From positions 1 through 8,315 of the forward strand of contig DATGIQ010000177.1 of NCBI GenBank assembly GCA_035295665.1: 8,315 bases of DNA, written 5' to 3'. The position numbers were made by a program, and so were the translations under genes. Below are positions 1 to 5,717 of this stretch, one piece after another. The DNA comes from DATGIQ01 sp035295665. GTDB lineage: Bacteria > Planctomycetota > Planctomycetia > Gemmatales > Gemmataceae. How positions within the stretch are numbered: position 1 is the first letter of the stretch; each line of letters begins with the position of its first letter. The notes beneath the pieces are model-generated. The model saw nothing but the letters and a program-made list of their open reading frames with translations. It ran no database searches and had not been told where the DNA came from.

Positions 1-1524
1 CGCACGGAAACAAAGCACGGTTCGGCTACCCAGGCAAGCGATCCGGCTGCTTCTGCGGACCACGTTGCCGCCCGGCCATCCGCTGCTCCACCTGGCACAT
101 CAGATAACGCAGCCGAAAAAGCGCCATCCCACCGTCTGCGAAAATGGTTGATCCTTGCAGTCGTCGCGGCCGGCTTGGCGGTTGGGGTGTGGTTCCTGAT
201 TCCCTGGGTCGTGACCGCGCTCAACACCATTTCTACCGACGATGCTTACGTCAACGGCCACGTAACCTTCGTCGCTCCCCGAGTGGCAGGGCAAGTGGCC
301 AGCGTCTTGGTTGACGACAACTATCGGGTAAGAAAAGGAGATCTGTTGGTCCGACTCGATAAAGAACCGTATCAGGTTCAGGTCGCAATCAAGAAAGCTG
401 CTGTGGACGTGGCCGAAACGGACTTGGCGGCGGCCCAGGCTCAGGTACGCGGCCAGGTGGCCCAGGCGCGTGCCAATCGCTTCAAGCTCGAACACGCCAT
501 CGAGGACGTGAATAACCAGATCGCTAATCTTCGCGCCAGTGTGGCGACTCTGGAGAGCCGGAGGGCAACCCTGCAACTGGCCCAGGCCAATCTCAAACGC
601 GGCGAAGCACTCGCGCCCAGCGGGGGCATCAGCAAGGAAGATCTCGACCAGCGCCGCCAGAACGTAAAGATCGATCAGGCGGCCGTCGATCAGGCGCTCC
701 AGGCGGTCTATGCCATTCGCGTCAGCCTGGGGCTTCCCGCACAGCCGGCTGAAGGGAATAATTTGAGCGAAGTCCCGCCCGACCTCGACCAGAACTTTTC
801 GGCTGTCCGTCAGGCGCTGGGAGAATTGATCCAGAGCGCGGCTCTGTTCGGTTACATGCCAACCTCGTGGACTGCGACCCCGAAACAGGCCATCCAGGAT
901 TTCTACAAGCAAGACCCTGAGGGGAACCTCAATCGCATTTATGCCCATATCATTCCACAGGCGCCTGCCATCAAGCAGGCAGAGGCGAAAGTTCTCCAGG
1001 CCCGGCGTGATCTCGATCAGGCTGAGCTGAACCTTCGCTACTGTGACATCGTCAGTGAGATTGATGGTGTGGTCACCCGCCGCAATGTCAACCCCGGCAA
1101 CAACGTCTCCGTAGGGCAAAGCCTCATGGCGGTCCGCTCGATCACGGAAATTTGGATCGATGCCAACTTCAAGGAGACCCAGCTGGCGGAATTGCGCATC
1201 GGTCAGCGCGTGCGCTGCGAGGTAGATATGTACGGCAGCCACAAGGAATTCGAGGGCCGCATCACTGGATTCACCATGGGGACCGGACAAACGCTCGCCC
1301 TGCTGCCACCGCAGAACGCTACCGGCAACTTCGTCAAGATCGTCCAGCGGCTGCCGGTGCGCATCGAACTGACGAACTACAATCCCGACAAGGATCCGTT
1401 GTTTGTCGGCCTTTCAGTCACGCCCTACGTGTACTACAAGGAACTGCCTGCGGGGCCGCACGCCGGGGATATCCTGCAACCCCTGACTCCCCCTCCGAAG
1501 GAGCCCGCAGACCCCAAACCCTAG
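1..1524 (+). CDS. EmrA/HlyD-family membrane fusion protein (periplasmic adaptor of an efflux pump), 5' partial
   Basis: This is the periplasmic adaptor of a tripartite efflux pump: it is anchored in the inner membrane and links the transporter to the outer-membrane factor. The frame is open from base 1 to the TAG at 1522-1524 (507 visible codons), so the start lies upstream. The TTG at 148 is not a credible start because it falls inside the membrane helix (codons about 49-74). Codons 1-48 form an Ala/Pro/Ser-rich cytoplasmic tail. Then come STDDAYVNGHV, a first lipoyl half (VAPRVAGQV, codons about 92-99, to about 120), a coiled-coil helix, a turn near EALAPSGGISKEDL, and a second helix interrupted by about 80 extra residues (codons about 244-324). 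The second lipoyl half and beta-barrel follow, with EIDGVVTRRNVNPGNNV, WIDANFKETQLAELRIGQ and LLPPQNATGNFVKIVQRLPV; these blocks match E. coli EmrA as I remember it. The next gene is a DHA2 transporter, 60 bases on. Substrate unknown. Confidence 0.93.
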   Translation, partial: RTETKHGSATQASDPAASADHVAARPSAAPPGTSDNAAEKAPSHRLRKWLILAVVAAGLAVGVWFLIPWVVTALNTISTDDAYVNGHVTFVAPRVAGQVASVLVDDNYRVRKGDLLVRLDKEPYQVQVAIKKAAVDVAETDLAAAQAQVRGQVAQARANRFKLEHAIEDVNNQIANLRASVATLESRRATLQLAQANLKRGEALAPSGGISKEDLDQRRQNVKIDQAAVDQALQAVYAIRVSLGLPAQPAEGNNLSEVPPDLDQNFSAVRQALGELIQSAALFGYMPTSWTATPKQAIQDFYKQDPEGNLNRIYAHIIPQAPAIKQAEAKVLQARRDLDQAELNLRYCDIVSEIDGVVTRRNVNPGNNVSVGQSLMAVRSITEIWIDANFKETQLAELRIGQRVRCEVDMYGSHKEFEGRITGFTMGTGQTLALLPPQNATGNFVKIVQRLPVRIELTNYNPDKDPLFVGLSVTPYVYYKELPAGPHAGDILQPLTPPPKEPADPKP

Positions 1525-1584
1525 GGGTGGTGAGGGGTGAGTGGGACTTCGTTGCCTACGCTCTGTGCCTGAACCGAATGGATC

Positions 1585-3195
1585 ATGAGTAGTGCCGCAC
1601 TCGCTCCTGCTGCCGTCAGCCGGCCGGCGATCAGCCCCTGGGTCGTCGCCGTCGCCGTGGTCATCCCCACATTCATGGAGGTGCTGGACACCACCATCGC
1701 CAACGTTGCGTTGCGTTACATTGCTGGCGGCCTGTCGGCGGCGGTCATCGACGCCGAGTGGGTCCTGACGAGTTATCTGGCCGCCAACGCCACCATCCTG
1801 CCGATCTCCGGTTGGATCTCCGCTCGCCTGGGCCGCCGCAACTATTTCCTGCTGTCCATCGCCCTCTTCACCCTCGCCTCGGGGCTATGTGGCATGGCCA
1901 CCAGCCTGGGGCAGATCATCTTCTTCCGGGTGCTCCAGGGGCTGGCCGGCGGCGGTCTTCAGCCATCCAGCCAGGGCGTGTTGCTCGATGCGTTCCCGCC
2001 CGAGAAGCAGGGGGCCGCCCAGACGATGTTCGGCGTCGCAGCCCTGCTGGCGCCGGTGGTCGGCCCAACGCTGGGCGGTTATCTCACGGTCACCTACAAC
2101 TGGCGCTGGATCTTCTACATCAACCTTCCGGTCGGCGCCTTGGCCTTGCTGATGTGCTATTTCCTTGTCGATGACCCGGATTATCTGAAGCAGGAGCGAG
2201 CGAAACTGCTTCGTCAGCCGCTGAACTTCGACACCATCGGCTTGGGGCTGCTCGCCCTGGTCATGTCCTGCTGGGAAATCATGCTCAGCAAGGGGCAGGA
2301 GTGGGATTGGCTGGGCGATCCCTTCGGGCGCGTGCAGACGCTCCTCACCCTGTTCATATTGGGCCTGGGATTCCTCATCTTCCGGGAGATGCGAATCCAC
2401 AACCCGGTGGTTAACTTCCGGCCACTGGGCGAACGCAATCTGGCGGCGTCTTGTCTCATCGTCTTCTGTGCCTACGGTGTACTCTACGGCGCCAGCACGT
2501 CCCTGCCGGGCCTGCTCCAGTCCCTGTTCGGCTACGATGCCTACGCCTCGGGGCTGGTGCAATCGCCCTCCGGCCTTTTCTCCATCCTGATGATGCTGGT
2601 GGTTGGTACGTTTCTCGGCCGGGGCGCTGACGCCCGCTGGTTGGTCGCCGGCGGCCTACTCGTCATGGCGGCTGGGTGCTACTGGATGGCCCTGATGAAC
2701 CTCTCCATCAGTCCGTGGCAGGTGGTCTGGCCGCGCGTGGTGATGATCGCCGGCCTGTCGATGATCTTCGCCCCGCTCAACGTGGCGGCTTTCAGGTACA
2801 CTCCCAGGCATTTGCGCGGGGCCGCGGTCGGCCTGTTCGCCCTGCTGCGCAATGAGGGCGGCAGCGTCGGCACGTCGATAGCCCAGACCATGCAGGAACG
2901 GCGCGAGCAGTTCCACACCTCGCGCGTGGGCGAATTCATCGACCCGCTCAACCCATACGTCCAAACCTTTCTGGAACAATCCCAGGCGTTCTTCTTTCAG
3001 CAAACCGGCGACCCGGCCGGATCCCGGGAGATGGCCGTGCAAGCGCTGGAGGATCTCCGTCAGCAGCAGGCGACATCGCTGGCCTACTTCGATGTCTTTT
3101 GGCTATGCGCTGCCTTGGGAGTGGCACTGGTTCTGTTGATCCCCCTCATGAAGCGCTCGGTGGCCGAGAAAGGCGCCCATGTCGGGGCGGAGTAG
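1585..3195 (+). CDS. DHA2-family (14-helix) MFS multidrug transporter, EmrB-like
   Basis: This 536-residue inner-membrane protein is a proton-driven drug/toxin exporter and the motor of the pump. EmrB of E. coli is about 510 residues. Helix 1 (about 18-46) carries LDTTIANVAL (residues 34-43), the signature of the 14-helix DHA2 group. GWISARLGRRNYF (76-88) is the MFS motif A between helices 2 and 3. RVLQGLAGGGLQPSSQG (115-131) is motif B. GVAALLAPVVGPTLGG (150-165) is the antiporter motif C. A long soluble loop, about residues 430-490, lies before the last helix, as in EmrB relatives, and the protein ends in a short charged tail. The ATG at 1585 is the only sensible start: in-frame stops lie at 1531 and 1570, and no Shine-Dalgarno sequence is visible. 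The adaptor gene upstream and the outer-membrane factor downstream support an EmrAB-TolC-type assembly. Substrate cannot be read from sequence. Confidence 0.95.
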   Translation: MSSAALAPAAVSRPAISPWVVAVAVVIPTFMEVLDTTIANVALRYIAGGLSAAVIDAEWVLTSYLAANATILPISGWISARLGRRNYFLLSIALFTLASGLCGMATSLGQIIFFRVLQGLAGGGLQPSSQGVLLDAFPPEKQGAAQTMFGVAALLAPVVGPTLGGYLTVTYNWRWIFYINLPVGALALLMCYFLVDDPDYLKQERAKLLRQPLNFDTIGLGLLALVMSCWEIMLSKGQEWDWLGDPFGRVQTLLTLFILGLGFLIFREMRIHNPVVNFRPLGERNLAASCLIVFCAYGVLYGASTSLPGLLQSLFGYDAYASGLVQSPSGLFSILMMLVVGTFLGRGADARWLVAGGLLVMAAGCYWMALMNLSISPWQVVWPRVVMIAGLSMIFAPLNVAAFRYTPRHLRGAAVGLFALLRNEGGSVGTSIAQTMQERREQFHTSRVGEFIDPLNPYVQTFLEQSQAFFFQQTGDPAGSREMAVQALEDLRQQQATSLAYFDVFWLCAALGVALVLLIPLMKRSVAEKGAHVGAE

Positions 3196-3381
3196 ACCCC
3201 GAAAGAATGAATCCGCTCGCTGACCTTGCGCTGCCTTGATTCTTTCGCCATTCCGCCATTGCCGCCTGCTTTTCCTGAAGCCCTTGTCCGAGCCTGCCGA
3301 TCATTCCTGAAGCGCGGATTATGCTTGATGTATGAAAAACGCTCTCCCCGGCGGCTGCAAACGATTTCACGGGCACGATCG
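3196..3381. other. Non-coding gap between the transporter and outer-membrane factor genes
   Basis: This 186-base stretch is open in the outer-membrane factor frame from TTG 3226, but the signal peptide position argues it is mostly untranslated. It contains TTCCTGAAGC twice, at 3272-3281 and 3304-3313. I see no clear promoter or terminator, so the genes on either side are probably still co-transcribed. Confidence 0.5.
3264..3313. repeat. Short direct repeat TTCCTGAAGC upstream of the outer-membrane factor
   Basis: TTCCTGAAGC occurs at 3272-3281 and 3304-3313, each preceded eight bases earlier by GCC (13 of 18 bases alike over 3264-3281 and 3296-3313). The starts are 32 bases apart, close to three helical turns. 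It could be a paired protein-binding site or a chance local duplication. Confidence 0.35.
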
Positions 3382-5061
3382 ATGAGACAACGAATGTACG
3401 ACGAGTGTCATTCCCCGCGGCGGTCCGGCACTCGCCTGCTCCGTTGGCTGGCGCAGGCCGGCCTGGCCAGTGCTGTCTTGGTCAGTGGCGGGTGTGTCAC
3501 GACGGGGCCCTTGCAGTGGATACGCAACGGCTTCAAGGTCGGGCCAAATTATTGCCGGCCGCCGGTGCCCGTGGCCGAGGAATGGATCGAAGCCAAGGAC
3601 TCCAAGGTTCAGAGCCGTCCCATGCAAGATTGGTGGCAGCTCTTCAACGATGCAACGCTCAATTCCCTGATCCAGACGGCTTACGAGCAGAATGTAACGC
3701 TGCGGGTCGCAGGGACTCGGGTCCTGGAAGCGCGCGCCCAGCAGGCGATTGCCGTGGGTTCGATCTTCCCCCAGACCCAACAGGCAACCGGGCAATACAG
3801 CCGGGTCGCTCTCAGCCACACCACCTTCAATAACCCGGCGCAGCTTGCTGCGTTGTCTCCCACGCCTGCCCCGCCGGGCGCCCTTATTGGCAATTACACC
3901 TCGGACTGGTCTGGCGGCTTCAACTTGAGTTGGGAGCTGGATTTCTGGGGTCGTTTCCGACGGAATATTGAGTCGGCCAACGCTAACCTGGATGCTTCCG
4001 TCGAGAACTATGATGACGCCCTGGTGACCCTGCTGGCCGACGTCGCAACGAACTACGTGCAATATCGGGTCGCCCAGCAGCGAATCAAGATTGCCCGCGC
4101 CAATGTCAAGATACAGCAAGACATCCTTGCCCTCGTCGAGGAGCAATTCCAGGTCGGCATCAACAAGGTAACTCAGCTCGACGTGGCGCAGGCCCGGACG
4201 GCCCTGGCGCAGACCCGCTCGACCATCCCAGCCCTGGAGATCGCGCTCGGACAGGCGAATGATACGCTGTGTATTTTACTCGGCATCCCCCCGCGTGACT
4301 TGGGGCCGGAACTGGGCTCCGGGCCGGACCTCGACACAGGTCCGATCCCGAATATGCCGACCTGGGTCGCCGCCGGTGTGCCGGCGGACTTGCTGCGCCG
4401 CCGCCCCGACGTGCGCAGTGCCGAACGCCAGGTAGCCGCCCAGAGTGCCCAGATCGGCGTGGCCGAAGCAGACCTCTACCCCGCCATTTTCATCAACGGC
4501 ACGCTGGGTTACGAGGCAAGCGATCTTTCCAAGCTGTTCGAGTCGCGGAGCTTCATGGGCACGATTACTCCGAATTTCAAATGGAACATCCTGAACTATG
4601 GCCGAATTGCCAACAACGTGCGCCTGCAGGAAGCGCGCACGCAGGAACTGATCGCAACATATCAGAACAGGGTCCTGACGGCGGCCCGAGAAGCGCAAAC
4701 GGCCCTGCGGAGCTTCTTGCGGTCACAAGAGCAGGCGGCGGAGCTTGCCCGCAGCGTCCAGGCGGCTGCGGCAGCAACGCAGATTGGCGTGAGACAGTAC
4801 AAAGCCGGCACCGTCCCCTTCAACACTGTCTTCAATCTAGAAACCACGCAGGTGCAGCAGGAAGACAACCTTGCGGTTGCGCAAGGGAACATTGCCTTCA
4901 ACCTGATTGCAGTCTATCGGGCTCTGGGCGGCGGCTGGGAATTCCGTCTTCATGAGAATTGCGCTGCTTCGCCGAGGATGGATGCACCGGGACCTACAGA
5001 AGTCCCACTTGCATCGGGGCCGGAGCAACTACCGGCGCCGACTGCCACGGAGCCCAAGTAA
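3382..5061 (+). CDS. NodT-family outer-membrane efflux factor (TolC-like lipoprotein)
   Basis: This is the outer-membrane channel of the pump (about 559 residues), with two outer-membrane-efflux-protein repeats. A basic N-terminus and hydrophobic stretch end in LVSGGC, giving a probable lipidated Cys38; Ser at -3 is not the ideal lipobox residue. Family features in order are FKVGPNYCRPP just after the Cys, WELDFWGRFRRNIE (about 184-197), GVPADLLRRRPDVRSAERQ (about 332-350), ADLYPAIFINGTLGY (about 363-377), WNILNYGRI (about 401-409) and AVYRALGGGW (about 510-519). A roughly 40-residue Pro/Ala-rich tail follows. The frame is open further upstream (TTG 3226, ATG 3328), but those starts would put about 90 or 56 residues before the Cys. 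ATG 3382 or ATG 3394 gives a normal signal-peptide length. No start has a strong Shine-Dalgarno sequence, so the start is uncertain. It is the third pump gene, about 186 bases after the transporter. Confidence 0.93.
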   Translation: MRQRMYDECHSPRRSGTRLLRWLAQAGLASAVLVSGGCVTTGPLQWIRNGFKVGPNYCRPPVPVAEEWIEAKDSKVQSRPMQDWWQLFNDATLNSLIQTAYEQNVTLRVAGTRVLEARAQQAIAVGSIFPQTQQATGQYSRVALSHTTFNNPAQLAALSPTPAPPGALIGNYTSDWSGGFNLSWELDFWGRFRRNIESANANLDASVENYDDALVTLLADVATNYVQYRVAQQRIKIARANVKIQQDILALVEEQFQVGINKVTQLDVAQARTALAQTRSTIPALEIALGQANDTLCILLGIPPRDLGPELGSGPDLDTGPIPNMPTWVAAGVPADLLRRRPDVRSAERQVAAQSAQIGVAEADLYPAIFINGTLGYEASDLSKLFESRSFMGTITPNFKWNILNYGRIANNVRLQEARTQELIATYQNRVLTAAREAQTALRSFLRSQEQAAELARSVQAAAAATQIGVRQYKAGTVPFNTVFNLETTQVQQEDNLAVAQGNIAFNLIAVYRALGGGWEFRLHENCAASPRMDAPGPTEVPLASGPEQLPAPTATEPK

Positions 5062-5070
5062 ACCGGCGGC

Positions 5071-5078
5071 GAGGGAGA
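5071..5078 (+). promoter_or_regulatory. Purine-rich ribosome binding site of the small secreted protein
   Basis: GAGGGAGA lies directly before the ATG at 5079 and 10-12 bases before the in-frame ATG at 5088. Spacing to the first ATG is short and to the second slightly long, so it supports translation of this small gene without settling which ATG is used. The other pump genes in the window lack such a site. Confidence 0.55.
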
Positions 5079-5435
5079 ATGAACCCGATGAGAAACCATG
5101 TAGGGATCGCGATCCTGGTTGCCGTGCTGATCGCGGGCAGCCGGGGACTGCGCGCCCAAACTCCGTGCTGTGAACCATCCCAGGACGGATTCCTCCAGCG
5201 TCTGGGTCCCGTCGGTGGTTGGCACCCCTATGGCGGCGGCCTGCTGCGCTGGTGGCCTCGGTGTTGTTTCCGTTGCGGCGGTGGGCCGGACGATTACTGT
5301 CGCAAGCCTCTTCCCAAAGTCTGCTGGCCCCCCTACCCGCCCTCCTACGTCTGGGGGCCGCAGGGTGCGGGAGCTGGCCCGAACGGTACTGCGGCCGTAC
5401 CCGTCGTTCGTGATTCCTTGCCGGTCCACGAGTAG
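5079..5435 (+). CDS. Small secreted Cys/Trp/Pro-rich protein of unknown function, linked to the efflux pump
   Basis: This 118-residue protein belongs to no family I can name with confidence. An N-terminal signal peptide is clear: Arg5, the hydrophobic run VGIAILVAVLIAG (about 8-20), and a likely cut after LRA (about 26). The predicted mature protein is periplasmic or exported. It has seven Cys (30, 31, 62, 63, 66, 74, 82), the segments GGWHPYGGGLLRWW (46-59) and CRKPLPKVCWPPYPP (74-88), five Trp, and a bland Gly/Ala/Pro tail from about residue 94. The CCxxC and paired Cys suggest disulfides or metal binding; that is inference. It begins 17 bases after the outer-membrane factor stop, with a purine-rich GAGGGAGA just before the ATG, so it is very likely co-transcribed. 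ATG 5088 (Met4) is an alternative start. Tandem TAG TAG stops end it. I recall similar short proteins in Planctomycetes, but could not check. Confidence 0.8.
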   Translation: MNPMRNHVGIAILVAVLIAGSRGLRAQTPCCEPSQDGFLQRLGPVGGWHPYGGGLLRWWPRCCFRCGGGPDDYCRKPLPKVCWPPYPPSYVWGPQGAGAGPNGTAAVPVVRDSLPVHE

Positions 5436-5555
5436 TAGTTCTCTGGTCAGTGACGGCCCCGACAGAATGCAGCTTGGCCGCTGCCACATCAGAGCACCGA
5501 TCACCCGGTGACGTCGGGGGCCAAGGATTGCGAGCGCCACCGCGGGCCCGTTACA

Positions 5556-5561
5556 TATAAC
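5556..5561 (+). promoter_or_regulatory. Weak candidate -10 box upstream of the phosphoketolase gene
   Basis: TATAAC stands out in a GC-rich gap, about 157 bases before the enzyme start. The nearest -35-like hexamer, TTGCGA at 5528-5533, is 22 bases away, too far for a standard sigma-70 spacing. Planctomycete promoters are poorly known to me. This is only a composition-based guess. Confidence 0.2.
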
Positions 5562-5604
5562 AGCCCAGGGTCATTTCAACCGTGGCGGTGCGCGTTTCTG
5601 GCCG

Positions 5605-5627
5605 TGGGCCACTCATGCCTTGGCCCA
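5605..5627. repeat. Perfect 7-bp inverted repeat (hairpin) in the phosphoketolase leader
   Basis: TGGGCCA at 5605-5611 and TGGCCCA at 5621-5627 are exact reverse complements around a 9-base loop. A competing pairing exists between TCTGGCC (about 5597-5603) and the CCCAGA side, so two folds are possible. It lies about 90 bases before the enzyme start and has no T tract. It could be an RNA hairpin in the leader or an operator; the sequence does not decide. Confidence 0.45.
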
Positions 5628-5705
5628 GATGGGTTCGCGTAGCTCACCTCCCAGGAGCCCTACGAGTGGATGGCGAGCCGCGAGGAATTTCCATTCACCA
5701 CGCAG

Positions 5706-5714
5706 AAGGAAGGA
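5706..5714 (+). promoter_or_regulatory. Ribosome binding site that fixes the phosphoketolase start at 5718
   Basis: AAGGAAGGA sits 3-7 bases before the ATG at 5718, with the AAGGA core 7 bases away. The earlier in-frame ATG at 5670 has only an AGGAG 12 bases upstream. The better site and the usual family length favour 5718. Confidence 0.65.
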
Positions 5715-5717
5715 TTC

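Larger units (their letters stand above)
5436..5717. other. Non-coding gap between the pump unit and the phosphoketolase gene
   Basis: These 282 bases carry no convincing gene. They contain an imperfect inverted repeat (about 5497-5517), a lone TATAAC box (5556-5561) and a perfect 7-bp inverted repeat (5605-5611 with 5621-5627). An in-frame ATG at 5670 could extend the phosphoketolase by 16 residues, but 5718 has the better ribosome binding site. The layout suggests the end of the pump transcript followed by a promoter and leader for the enzyme gene. No strong -35/-10 pair or T-tract terminator is visible. Confidence 0.6.

Noticed and set aside
100..1290. A 396-codon minus-strand frame opposite the adaptor gene
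   Set aside because: The plus strand carries clear EmrA/HlyD motifs throughout, and the antisense product resembles nothing known to me.
3367..4146. A 259-codon minus-strand frame opposite the outer-membrane factor
   Set aside because: It is an antisense shadow of a gene with well-placed NodT family motifs.
4959..5078. A longer form of the small secreted protein starting inside the outer-membrane factor gene
   Set aside because: It would bury the signal peptide behind about 40 residues that are read in another frame of a real gene. ATG 5079 has a purine-rich site directly upstream.
5170..5511. A 113-codon plus-strand frame overlapping the small secreted protein
   Set aside because: The other frame has a signal peptide, a ribosome site and coherent Cys/Trp/Pro blocks; this one has neither a ribosome site nor a recognisable pattern.
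5670..5717. A 16-residue N-terminal extension of the phosphoketolase from ATG 5670
   Set aside because: The ATG at 5718 has a much better ribosome site and yields a normal family length. The extension has no visible family match.
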